A DNA stretch of 64,000 bases, from assembly GCF_006716185.1 (NCBI RefSeq), contig NZ_VFOP01000001.1:248001-312000 (forward strand), written 5' to 3'. Source of the stretch: Ornithinicoccus hortensis. GTDB taxonomy: Bacteria > Actinomycetota > Actinomycetes > Actinomycetales > Dermatophilaceae. The position numbers and the translations under genes were made by a program. The first letter of the stretch is position 1; each line of letters opens with the position of its first letter. Below are positions 8,309 through 15,774 of this stretch, one piece after another. The notes under the pieces were generated by a model. It made no database searches, had not been told where the DNA came from, and worked only from the letters and a program-made list of their open reading frames with translations.

Positions 8309-9373
8309 CTACCCGTCGGTGAGTCGGTGGGAGCGCGCCGGGCGTTGAGCGGGTCGGCCGAGCCGGAACACCGCGTATGGCGACCGCCCGCCACCGGCGG
8401 CCTGCGACACCTGGTCCTCGGTTGCCGGGCAGTCCAGGAGCTGGCTCAGCGGATGGGCGGACAGGCCGCTGCGTCCGGCGGCCAGCCAGGTGCGCAGGAG
8501 GTCCCGCCCGAGCGCAAGCACGGCCTCGTCGGGAAGACCGGTGGGGGCGGTCAGCGCCACCACCGTCCCGACGGGCCGCGTGGTCGCCGAACGAGCGAGT
8601 GCCCGTGACAGTCCGGTCCGGCGCAGCACCGCCAAGGGCGTGGGTCGGAGCGCCAGTCGCAGGCCGGCCGACTCCCACCGGTTCAGTCCCATCGCCACGT
8701 CGCTCAGTCCGTCCAACACGTAGCGCGGATCGCCGGGGTCCAGCCGCAGCCAGTCCCGCAGCTCCCCGGTGGCGGGCCCCTCGAACGTCCACCGGTCTGC
8801 CCGGAGCAATGTCGCGCGGACCAGGTCGTCGGGGAGCACGTCCAGTCTCACCCCGTCCGCCAACCCGGCCGCGCCGGCCACCGAGGCGACCTCTTCCCGG
8901 GTGACAGGTGGGTCGGCATACCGGCCCCGCGCGGTCCGGCGCGCCACGAGTTCGGGGACCGTGAAGCGTGCATCGCCGCCCGATGGAGCGTCCGGTGGCA
9001 GGCCTTCCCCGACCGACGACGCGTCCGGTGGGGTCGGATCCCCGACCGATGAGACGTCCGGTCGCGGGTGGAGGGTGGCCACCGCCGCGATCCGGGAGGC
9101 CCGGTCGACGGCCGGGACGAGACGCAGCTCGAGGCCGAGGTCGGCCGCGACGATGGCCAGCGCCTCGGCCACGCAGCCGAGCGACAGGAACAGGTCGCGC
9201 CGGGTGGGGTCACCGACCTCCAGGACCCGGTCGGCGTGCCACCCCAGCCGCAGGGTGTCCGGCCCGTCGGCGGTGACCTCCCAGGGCTGGGTGTTGTGCG
9301 CGCTGGGGGCGCGCCCCCAGTCGGCGGAGCGGGCGAGCACCCGCTGCGCCGGCCCACCCGCCCCGGCACTCAC
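8309..9373 (-). CDS. nitroreductase-family (Acg-like) FMN protein with repeat insertion
   Basis: A 354-residue protein of the nitroreductase fold. The N-terminal motif RAPSAHNTQPWEV is the FMN-binding signature of the Acg/Rv2032-like group, and C-terminal HPLSQLLDCPATEDQV plus GRSPYAVFRLGRP also fit. Members bind FMN; enzymatic activity is often unproven. Residues at about 103-133 are a low-complexity PPDASSVG-type insertion from three 33-base repeats, apparently a later addition to a surface loop. Start GTG at 9373 overlaps the upstream GNAT stop (GTGA), so the two are translationally coupled. It is the last gene of the five-gene minus operon. Confidence 0.78.
   Translation of the reverse strand: MSAGAGGPAQRVLARSADWGRAPSAHNTQPWEVTADGPDTLRLGWHADRVLEVGDPTRRDLFLSLGCVAEALAIVAADLGLELRLVPAVDRASRIAAVATLHPRPDVSSVGDPTPPDASSVGEGLPPDAPSGGDARFTVPELVARRTARGRYADPPVTREEVASVAGAAGLADGVRLDVLPDDLVRATLLRADRWTFEGPATGELRDWLRLDPGDPRYVLDGLSDVAMGLNRWESAGLRLALRPTPLAVLRRTGLSRALARSATTRPVGTVVALTAPTGLPDEAVLALGRDLLRTWLAAGRSGLSAHPLSQLLDCPATEDQVSQAAGGGRSPYAVFRLGRPAQRPARSHRLTDG
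8976..9068 (-). repeat. 33-bp repeat array, three units, in-frame inside nitroreductase
   Basis: Units are phased at 8988, 9021 and 9054, exactly 33 bases apart. They are the inverse orientation of the array at 8211-8305 and recognisably the same unit (CCACCGGACGCGTCGTCGG on the minus strand). The 33-base period keeps the reading frame and yields PPDASSVG-like peptides. Confidence 0.8.
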
Positions 9374-10500
9374 GCCAGGTCCTTGCGGTAGAACGTCACC
9401 CCGTGCAGCGGCCGCCCACCCATCGCGGCGAACTGCGCGGCCGAGGCCGGGTTGTCCTCCCCGATGAAGGTCACCCGCAGGCTCCGGTAACCACCGTCGA
9501 CCAGGTTGGCCAGCAGCCGGTGCGAGAGCACCGACATCAGTCCCCGACCCTGGGCAGCGGGCACGGTCCCCTTGATGATGAGCACGGCCTCGTCCCGGTA
9601 GCGGCGCCGCGTCAGCAGCAGCCGCAGCTGGTCGCGCCGGGCCATCCGGCCCCCGGTCGACATCACGAACCCGCTGAGGTCGGGCACCACGAGCACGAAG
9701 GCCGACGGCTCCCCCTCGACGGTCAGCCACAGCAGCAGCCGCTCGTCGAGCAGCCAGGCCAGCCCGTCGGTGGCGACGGCGAGCTCCTCCTCGCTGATCT
9801 CCGTGTAGTAGGGCAGCTGCGCGAAGCTCGGGTTGAGCATCCCGCGCAGGATGCCCAGTTGCCGCGACAGCCCGCGCCTCCGGCCGTGGTGCAGCGCCAC
9901 CCCCTCCGGCAGGTCCCCGGCGCCGCGGGGGAAGACCGCGTCGGCATCGAGCGCGGTCAGGTCCTCGCAGATCCACGTGGCCGCGGGCCAAACCGGCGCG
10001 AAGCCCGCGGCCTCCCACGCCGCCGGGTAGTGCTCCGGGTTCCACGGCGAGTCGACGAAGCCGCGCTCGGCGAAGCCGGAGGTGATCACCCCGCCGGTCT
10101 GGTTGGGCAGCAGCGACACCGGGCCGAGCAGGACCGTCCGCCCGTCCGCACGGGCCCGTTCCTCCGCGTATGCCGTCAGCCCGGCGAGCGCGTCCGCGCC
10201 GGTGAACTCGGTGGCCCCGAGCAGCTGGGTCCGGGCCCCGATCCGGGCGTCCATCCGGTCGTCGCTGTGCACCGTGCTGCGCCCAACCACGGCACCGGTG
10301 CCATCCCGGGCCAGCACCAGTTCGACCGCGCCGTGGGCGGTGTGCGGCCCGTCACCGGTCCACCACCGCCGGATGCTGTCCTGCCAGAGCGGGACGTAGC
10401 GGTCCCGGGGGTGGCACCGCAACGGCAGGTCGACGAAGTCCCGCAGGTCCTGCTCGGTCCGGACGGGGGTGACGGTGACCGGACCCCGGTCCTCAGCCAC
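9370..10500 (-). CDS. GNAT-like N-acyltransferase, long form
   Basis: A 376-residue protein, about twice the length of a single GNAT domain. The N-terminal part (TVTPVRTEQDLRDFVDLPLRC) is followed by KHPRDR-like sequence and a long central region with GPVSLLPNQTGGVITSGF. The C-terminal half carries a GNAT-like acyl-CoA segment (IIKGTVPAAQGRGLMSVLSHRLLANL), with QGRGLM as the pyrophosphate loop, then LRVTFIGEDNPASAAQFAAMGG and HGVTFYRKDL. It resembles actinobacterial proteins annotated only as GNAT or hypothetical. GTG at 10500 overlaps the upstream stop by 8 bases and the stop overlaps the nitroreductase start by 4. Acceptor unknown; it probably modifies a product of the operon. Confidence 0.7.
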   Translation of the reverse strand: MAEDRGPVTVTPVRTEQDLRDFVDLPLRCHPRDRYVPLWQDSIRRWWTGDGPHTAHGAVELVLARDGTGAVVGRSTVHSDDRMDARIGARTQLLGATEFTGADALAGLTAYAEERARADGRTVLLGPVSLLPNQTGGVITSGFAERGFVDSPWNPEHYPAAWEAAGFAPVWPAATWICEDLTALDADAVFPRGAGDLPEGVALHHGRRRGLSRQLGILRGMLNPSFAQLPYYTEISEEELAVATDGLAWLLDERLLLWLTVEGEPSAFVLVVPDLSGFVMSTGGRMARRDQLRLLLTRRRYRDEAVLIIKGTVPAAQGRGLMSVLSHRLLANLVDGGYRSLRVTFIGEDNPASAAQFAAMGGRPLHGVTFYRKDLA

Positions 10501-10981
10501 CGGTCCTGCCGGCGTCCGGGACGTCCCGTCGGGCGCGGCGGACCCGCTGCACGGGAGGCCCGACCTCCTCGCGACCGACCGGGGTGAACGTCTCGATGTT
10601 GCGCATCACGTTCTCCTCGGCGCGCCACACCCCGTTGGTGTAGCCGGACTCGTGCGCGGAGTACACCCGGATCCAGCCCCCGGTGGCGTTCTTCGTCCCG
10701 TCGACGACCCAGTCCATCAACTCCCGGTGGGTGCCGGTGCGGGCGAACCGCATCAGGTCGTCCATCGTGTCGAACCAGGCGATCGTGCCGAGCGTGAACG
10801 GCGGCTGCCAGTAGGTGCGGTGGCCGCGGTAGCCCTTCATCCGCTTCATCTCCCCGATCATCGTGCGGTAGCGACCGGCGTGCCGCAGCCAGGCGGCCGG
10901 GCTGGTGTAGCGGGTGCCGCCGACGAACATCACCCCGGCCCGGGCGATGTCGGGGGCCTTGGAGAAGTCGGTCGTCCTCAT
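10493..10981 (-). CDS. CrtA/DUF4188-like protein, paralogue B
   Basis: A 162-residue protein. It begins MRTTDFSKAPDIARAGVMFVGGTRYTSPAAWL, then RTMIGEMKRMKGYRGHRTYWQPPFTLGTIAWFDTMDDLMRFARTGTHRELMDW, with a 40-residue C-terminal extension. The strand-helix-Trp/Phe-rich pattern with a loop like TLGTIAWF resembles the dimeric alpha/beta barrel of DUF4188 and spheroidene monooxygenase (CrtA)-like proteins, some of which bind haem. That match is from memory of the pattern, so treat it as tentative. The neighbouring gene encodes a clear paralogue. ATG at 10981 overlaps the upstream stop (ATGA). Confidence 0.6.
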   Translation of the reverse strand: MRTTDFSKAPDIARAGVMFVGGTRYTSPAAWLRHAGRYRTMIGEMKRMKGYRGHRTYWQPPFTLGTIAWFDTMDDLMRFARTGTHRELMDWVVDGTKNATGGWIRVYSAHESGYTNGVWRAEENVMRNIETFTPVGREEVGPPVQRVRRARRDVPDAGRTGG

Positions 10982-11307
10982 GGTGCGTCCTCCCTGTCGA
11001 CCGCCCGGTAGACCCGGATGTAGCCGCCCGTGGCGTGGTCCGGGTCCAGCACCCAGCCCATCAGGCGCCGGTGGGTCCCGGTGCGGGCGAACCGCATCAG
11101 GTCGTCCTGGGTGGCGAAGAACCCCAGGGTCCCCAGGCTGAACGGCGGCTCGTAGTAGACCCGGTGGTCCAGGTAGCCGGGCATCCGCTTCATCTCCCGG
11201 ACCATCCGCAGCCAGTGGGGTGCCAGCCGCAGCCAGGCCACGGGCCCCGTGTAGCGGGTCGCGCCGACGAACACCGCCCCCGCCTCCGCCTGCGCCGCGC
11301 GACTCAC
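10978..11307 (-). CDS. CrtA/DUF4188-like protein, paralogue A
   Basis: A 109-residue protein closely matching the core of its downstream neighbour: GAVFVGATRYTGPVAWL, REMKRMPGYLDHRVYYEPPFSLGTLGFFATQDDLMRFARTGTHRRLMGW, then GGYIRVYRA. It lacks the C-terminal extension. Two such paralogues translated side by side suggest a heterodimer, since the barrel fold usually dimerises. GTG at 11307 overlaps the ligase stop (GTGA). The function is unknown; a mono-oxygenase or haem-based role is possible. Confidence 0.6.
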   Translation of the reverse strand: MSRAAQAEAGAVFVGATRYTGPVAWLRLAPHWLRMVREMKRMPGYLDHRVYYEPPFSLGTLGFFATQDDLMRFARTGTHRRLMGWVLDPDHATGGYIRVYRAVDREDAP

Positions 11308-12914
11308 GACGGGTCCTTCTGCAGGTAGACCCGCTTGAGCTTGGTGTTCTCCGCCGCGAACGGCCCGGTGCCGTGGTCGTGCACCCGCACCTCAATGTCC
11401 CCGGTGCGGTCCGACTCCTCCAGCGACTGGGCGAAGTCCCGGCTCACCCTGGCCAGGTAGCCCACGACCCCGGTCCGGGCGTCGGCGGCCAGGTCGGCGC
11501 GCTCGGCCTCCGCCAGCGTCACGCCCTCGCGCAGCTCCAGGTGGATCACCGGCTGGCTGTCCTTCCCGCCGTCGCGCTCCTCCAGGGTCAGCGTGAACGA
11601 GGCGAGCCGGGCCGCCCGGGAGGAGTCGTCATACAGGCCGTTCTCGACGTCCTGCGGGTAGATGTTGGCGCCCATGAACGAGATCGTGGCGTCCTTGCGG
11701 CCGAAGAGGAGAAGCAGGGGCAGCTTCATCCCCTGCTTCTCCCAGGCGGCGCGCGCCTCGGCGCGCCAGCGCGGGTTGCGGCGCAGGATCGCGGCCAGGT
11801 CGTGCCAGTCGAGCAGGACGCCCTCGTCGCCGATGTTGTAGCGCAGCTTCGGGCTGAGCACCTGCGTCGAGGTCAGGGTGCACAGGATCTCCCCGTCCGA
11901 GGTGGTCTCCAGGTAGGTCTCCAGCGGGTTGTACTGGAAGACCATCGGCGTGCGCGTCTCGTCCGCCCCGAGCACGGCCTCGCGGAGCCCGGGGTCCTCC
12001 AGCAGGGCCCGGCGCAGCCAGACGGTCAGCTCGGTCTCCCCGCCGATGCCGATCGTCAGGTCGGAAGCGCCGTAGCCGGACCGGACCGTGAGGAACCGCT
12101 CCTCGCAGTAGTCGCGCAGCGCCTCGGTCATCCCCTCGCCACCGACCAGCCCGTGCATCCGGTACTGGGACCAGTCCAGCCCGTCCGCGTCGAGCCGGTC
12201 GCGCAGGTCCTTCAGGAACGGCGGGTATGCCGTGACCAGGTAGGTGAATCCCGGACCGAAGTGGTGGATCGTGTCGACGATCTTGTCCAGGTCCGGGCCG
12301 GTGTTCTTGACCATCGCGATCTTGGCCATCGCGATCCCGGTGTTGGTGCCGGTCGCCCACGCCCCCATCGAGTAGGCGTTGATCACGAACAGCCGCTCCT
12401 CCTCGCGCATCATCAGCGAGGTGAACCCGGCGACGTTGCGGTGGATGTCGGCCAGCTCATCGCGCCCCCGCACCCAGTTGAACGGCGTCCCCGACGACCC
12501 GGACGACTCGTCGACCAGCGTCCCCCGCAGCGCCAGGTCCCCGTGCCAGCAGCGCTGGTCCTCGGGGTACTGCGTGACGTAGCTGTCCTTGCTGGTCGGC
12601 GGGTAGTTCGTCAGGTCCCACCACCGGAACGTCCACCCCCGCTGCTTCAGGAAGTCCCGGTAGGCGGGCACGTGCAGCGAGGCCAGCTGGCAGGTCATCC
12701 AGGCGTGCCGCCGGGCGAAGTCCCCCATCCACGGCTGGTAGTTCGTCGCGGTCATCCGCCACATCGCCGGGTGCACCTTGTAGAGGCTGTAGGTCTCGGT
12801 CAGCGCCTTGGTCCCCACCCGCAGCGTCGTGCGCCGGGCGACCTTGAGCGGCAGGCTCTTCCACACCTTCTGGCCCGTGCCGTGGAGTCCGTCTCCCACG
12901 CGCTGCAGCGACAT
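11304..12914 (-). CDS. PaaK-like AMP-dependent ligase
   Basis: A 536-residue adenylate-forming enzyme of the phenylacetate-CoA ligase/PaaK branch. The Ser/Gly-rich nucleotide loop ESSGSSGTPFNWVRG (about 145), the YGASDLTIGIGGE region (about 290), the hinge-region Asp in YNIGDEGVLLDW and the mobile C-terminal domain with FMGANIYPQDVENGL are visible. PaaK relatives activate an aryl or acyl acid as adenylate and load CoA or a carrier; no carrier protein is seen nearby. It is the first gene of a five-gene overlapping operon. ATG at 12935 would add seven residues. The IS110 copy ends about 50-70 bases upstream, so the original promoter was probably cut off. Confidence 0.75.
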   Translation of the reverse strand: MSLQRVGDGLHGTGQKVWKSLPLKVARRTTLRVGTKALTETYSLYKVHPAMWRMTATNYQPWMGDFARRHAWMTCQLASLHVPAYRDFLKQRGWTFRWWDLTNYPPTSKDSYVTQYPEDQRCWHGDLALRGTLVDESSGSSGTPFNWVRGRDELADIHRNVAGFTSLMMREEERLFVINAYSMGAWATGTNTGIAMAKIAMVKNTGPDLDKIVDTIHHFGPGFTYLVTAYPPFLKDLRDRLDADGLDWSQYRMHGLVGGEGMTEALRDYCEERFLTVRSGYGASDLTIGIGGETELTVWLRRALLEDPGLREAVLGADETRTPMVFQYNPLETYLETTSDGEILCTLTSTQVLSPKLRYNIGDEGVLLDWHDLAAILRRNPRWRAEARAAWEKQGMKLPLLLLFGRKDATISFMGANIYPQDVENGLYDDSSRAARLASFTLTLEERDGGKDSQPVIHLELREGVTLAEAERADLAADARTGVVGYLARVSRDFAQSLEESDRTGDIEVRVHDHGTGPFAAENTKLKRVYLQKDPS

Positions 12915-13018
12915 GCGCCGAGTATGCCGTGTCATGCCCGTCCGACGCCCCCGCCTCCCCGTCGGTTCCGCCCCGGCGGGAACCCCCTGCAGGATTATCG
13001 GGACGCTCCTATGGACCG

Positions 13019-14080
13019 TCAAGGCCTGATCGGGCCTGCTTCGAGCAGGCGGTAGAGATCGCGAGCGATGTAGCGCTTGAGGCAGCGTGTGATTTCGCGG
13101 TTGGTCTTGCCCTCGGCGGTGCGACGGGTGACGTATTCGCGGGTGGTTTGGTCGTAGTGGATGCGGGAGAGCGCGATGGTGTGCAGTGCCCGGTTGAGCT
13201 GTCGGTCGCCGTACCGGTTGAGGCGGTGTCGGGTGGTGACCTGGCCGCTGTTGGCCGGGATCGGGGCTACGCCGGCGAGCATCGCGAAGGCGGCCTCGGA
13301 GTGGATCCGGCCTGGGTGGGACCAGGCGCACAGCACGGTCGCGGCCACGATCGGCCCGACACCGGGCTGGGCCAGGACGTCGGGGCGCCAGGCCAGCACG
13401 ATCGCCCGGATGGCGTTCTCGTGCTCGGCGGCCTCCTTCGACAGGGCACGTGCCCGCCGGGCCAGGGCGCGCAAGGTCCTGACGGTCGTAGTGGTCTCCA
13501 GGTCCCACGTTGAGTTAAGACGCATTTTCGCCGCGGTCCTGATCATCGCCGGGACCTTCTGGCCGCGGAACCGCTCGCGGATCGGCTCGGGCGCGGCGAT
13601 GAGGAGGCTGAACAGCTGGCGTTGGGCGTCGGTGGAGGCGTTGACTGCGGACCGGCGCGCGGCCAGCAGCACCGAGAGCGCCTGGCGGTCCCCGCCACTG
13701 CGCGGGGTGCCGAGCTTCGCGCGGGACAGTGCTTCGCGGGCGGCGCGGATCGCGTCGAGCGGGTCGGACTTGGCGCCGTTACGTCGCTTAGCGCGTTCGG
13801 GACGGTCGAGCTCGACCACGACCTCCTGGTTGCGCTCGAGGTGCCGGGTCAGGCCGGCGCCGTGCCCGCCGGTGCCTTCGATCGCCCACGCCCGCAGTGC
13901 TGCGTGCTCGTTAGCGAACTCCACCAGTCGGGCATAGCCGTCGGTCGTGGCTTCGACGGTGATCTCCTCAAGCACACCGCCGGTCCGCGCGTCGACCACG
14001 GCCGCTGAGTGAGTCTGGACGTGGGTGTCGACGCCGATGACGGTATCGACGACGTCACGTAGATCGGTCACACTGGTCAT
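13019..14080 (-). CDS. IS110-family DEDD/serine transposase, copy A
   Basis: A 353-residue transposase. The N-terminal RuvC-like DEDD domain shows VIGVDTHVQTHSAAVVD (first Asp), AIEGTGGHGAGLTRHLE (Glu) and KSDPLDAIRAAREAL (paired Asp). The C-terminal Tnp_20 domain has LAQPGVGPIVAATVL and APIPANSGQVTTRHRLNRYGDRQLNRALH, with the catalytic Ser expected in NSGQ. The family moves through a circular intermediate and recombines target and donor guided by a bridge RNA. ATG at 14080 is chosen because GGAGAG lies seven bases upstream; an open frame continues to 14323 but overlaps the non-coding end. Confidence 0.93.
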   Translation of the reverse strand: MTSVTDLRDVVDTVIGVDTHVQTHSAAVVDARTGGVLEEITVEATTDGYARLVEFANEHAALRAWAIEGTGGHGAGLTRHLERNQEVVVELDRPERAKRRNGAKSDPLDAIRAAREALSRAKLGTPRSGGDRQALSVLLAARRSAVNASTDAQRQLFSLLIAAPEPIRERFRGQKVPAMIRTAAKMRLNSTWDLETTTTVRTLRALARRARALSKEAAEHENAIRAIVLAWRPDVLAQPGVGPIVAATVLCAWSHPGRIHSEAAFAMLAGVAPIPANSGQVTTRHRLNRYGDRQLNRALHTIALSRIHYDQTTREYVTRRTAEGKTNREITRCLKRYIARDLYRLLEAGPIRP

Positions 14081-14406
14081 GCGTTCTCTCCTTGCCTGGG
14101 AGCGGATGTGGTTCCGGTCCGGGGCGGAGACTCGGCAGGACTGTGATGAGACACGACCGGTGCGTGAACACCGGACGGTCAAGCTCCTGATCAGGCCAAC
14201 TGCTCCGACCGGGCCGGGGCCGGCAACCCCAAGCGGACAAGTCCCGAGAAAGGCACAAAGCCAGTCACCCGAAGGGTCACACTCACGGTCACCGACCAAC
14301 AGCCCAGCACCATCAGGCTGCAAAGGGAATCCTCACAGTCACCCGAGAATCCTGTACTTCGTTGCAGAACCTTCCCGGGACGAAGCGCCAGGTTCCGGGG
14401 TGAAGC
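14081..14406 (-). ncRNA. IS110 left-end non-coding region, predicted bridge RNA (copy A)
   Basis: 326 bases without a convincing gene lie between the element end and the transposase start. In the IS110 group this region encodes the bridge RNA whose two loops pair with target and donor DNA. Seen here: AGGATTCTCGGG (minus strand) is one base from the complement of the right-end donor sequence, so it could be a donor guide. TGCAG-containing segments near 14317 and 14363 could pair with the CTGCAG target. The exact RNA ends and loops were not determined. Confidence 0.6.
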
Positions 14407-15161
14407 TACCCCCGACCGAGGCTGTCGCGGATCGCGCGCAGCTGCCCGAGGACCTCGTCGGTCGGCACCAGGTGGTGGTCGGGCGGGGGCACCTCGGCGG
14501 TCCCGGCGTGCACCTGCTGGTGCAGGTCCTCCATGAGGGTGTCCAACCGGTGCGCGGTCTCGGCCGCCTCGGCCAGCTGCTCCAGCACCTCGGCGGGCGC
14601 CGAGCGACGGTACTTGTAGTAGATCTTGTGCTCCAGACTGGCCCAGAAGTCCATCGCGACGGTGCGGAACTGCACCTCGACGATCACGGGCGCGACCGAG
14701 TCCGACAGGAAGACGGGGACCTCGACGATGGCGTGCAGGCTGCGGTAACCGTTCGACTTGGGGTCGCGGATGTAGTCCTTGACCTCGATCACCGTGACGT
14801 CGGACTGCCCGGTGAACTGGTCGAAGAGCCGGTAGACGTCAGAGGTGAAGCTGCAGGTCACGCGGACCCCGGCGATGTCGGTGATGGCCGCGCGGATGGC
14901 CGAGAAGGAGGGGTCGCACCCCTTGCGGGCGACCTTGCCGATGATCGACTCCGGAGACTTGAGCCGCGAGCTGACGTGCTCGATCGGGTTGTAGTCGTGC
15001 AGCAGCCGGAACTCCTCGCGCAGGATCCCGATCTTGGTGGTGACCTCCTCCACCCCGAACTGGTACTGCAGCATGAAGCGGGTGAACTCGGTGCGCAGCG
15101 CCGCCACGTCGCCTAGGACGTCCGGGTCGATCGCGGGCAGCAGGCGCTTATCGGTCACCAC
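14406..15161 (-). CDS. small alarmone synthetase (RelA/SpoT domain, GTP pyrophosphokinase)
   Basis: A 251-residue single-domain (p)ppGpp synthetase, the size of the small alarmone synthetases YjbM/YwaC. It transfers pyrophosphate from ATP to GDP or GTP. Motifs in order are HVSSRLKSPESIIGKVARKG, ITDIAGVRVTCSF, VKDYIRDPKSNGYRSLHAIVEVP and VEVQFRTVAMDFWASLEHKIYYK. No HD hydrolase, TGS or ACT domain is present. GTG at 15161 (or the next codon) overlaps the end of the upstream marR-type gene by 14 bases, so alarmone synthesis is coupled to expression of that regulator. The stop TAG is the exact insertion point of IS110 copy A, and the reading frame was not altered. Confidence 0.88.
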   Translation of the reverse strand: MVTDKRLLPAIDPDVLGDVAALRTEFTRFMLQYQFGVEEVTTKIGILREEFRLLHDYNPIEHVSSRLKSPESIIGKVARKGCDPSFSAIRAAITDIAGVRVTCSFTSDVYRLFDQFTGQSDVTVIEVKDYIRDPKSNGYRSLHAIVEVPVFLSDSVAPVIVEVQFRTVAMDFWASLEHKIYYKYRRSAPAEVLEQLAEAAETAHRLDTLMEDLHQQVHAGTAEVPPPDHHLVPTDEVLGQLRAIRDSLGRG

Positions 15162-15660
15162 GGGCCCCCGACCGCTCGTCGCCGGGCTCCGGACCCCCTG
15201 CGGCCGACTCCCCCGCAGCCGGCTCCCCCGCGACCTGCGTCGCCACGTCGACCAACCGGCCGTAGATCCTCTCCAGGTCGGCGAGCTCCTCGACGGACAG
15301 CCGGGAGAGCACCCGGTCGCGGTGCCGGTTGCCCATCCCCTCGAGGTCGTCGAGGACCGCGTGGCCCGCGTCGCTGAGGGACAGCAGCACCCGGCGGCGG
15401 TCCGCGGTGTCCGGCTCGCGGACCAGCAGCCCCTTGCCCACCAGCCGGTCGACCAGGCCGCTGATCGTGGGCGTGGAGACCTGCTGGGCCTCGGCGAGCG
15501 CCTGGCCGGTGGTGCGCGGCGTCGCCCGGATCACCAGCAGCAGCTGGAGTTGGCGCAGGGTCAGGTCGTCCGGGAAGGTCACCGGGCTCTTGGTGCTGAC
15601 CAGCTGGCGCAACCGGGAGTCGTGCTCGGTGATCCGGGCGATCAGCGACTCCGGGTCCAT
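15148..15660 (-). CDS. MarR-family regulator
   Basis: A 170-residue winged-helix protein. The recognition region AQQVSTPTISGLVDRLVGKGLLVREPDTADRRRVLLSLSDAGH is the typical MarR HTH plus wing. N- and C-terminal helices form the dimer, and an Ala/Gly/Glu-rich tail follows. It is divergent from the RND pump; the 114-base gap holds an inverted repeat that is a good operator candidate. The likely role is ligand-released repression of the pump and of its own operon with the alarmone synthetase. ATG at 15660. Confidence 0.85.
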   Translation of the reverse strand: MDPESLIARITEHDSRLRQLVSTKSPVTFPDDLTLRQLQLLLVIRATPRTTGQALAEAQQVSTPTISGLVDRLVGKGLLVREPDTADRRRVLLSLSDAGHAVLDDLEGMGNRHRDRVLSRLSVEELADLERIYGRLVDVATQVAGEPAAGESAAGGPEPGDERSGARGDR

Positions 15661-15681
15661 CGCGGCGGCCTCCGCATCGGG

Positions 15682-15705
15682 TAGCTATTGATTAGGAAAT
15701 GGCTA
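15682..15705. promoter_or_regulatory. probable MarR operator between regulator and RND pump
   Basis: TAGCTATT and AATGGCTA form an imperfect inverted repeat (one mismatch) around eight bases, in an AT-rich island that stands out from the GC-rich surroundings. Position, 22 bases before the regulator start and 70 before the pump start, fits control of both promoters. Confidence 0.55.
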
Positions 15706-15774
15706 ACTATTCCGTTCATACTAGCGAGGGCACCGTCGCTGTCCAACTGCCGCCGATCGACCGAGGACCACCCG

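Larger units (their letters stand above)
12987..14406 (-). mobile_element. IS110-family insertion sequence, copy A
   Basis: The ends were set by comparison with the second copy at 31155-32574: 1420 bases are shared and flanks differ at once outside. Three base differences were noticed (13517, 14356, 14363). The element has one transposase gene, a 32-base right end and a long 326-base left end, the layout of the IS110 group rather than IS1111. No terminal inverted repeats or long target duplication are evident, as is usual for the family. A 12-base subterminal match (12991-13002 against the complement of 14342-14353, one mismatch) links the ends. Removing the element leaves the target TAG/CTGCAG, directly at the stop codon of the alarmone synthetase gene. 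Confidence 0.9.

Noticed and set aside
14081-14323. N-terminal extension of the IS110 transposase
   Set aside because: The family begins near the VIGVDTH motif, a ribosome site precedes the ATG at 14080, and the region is the expected bridge RNA locus.
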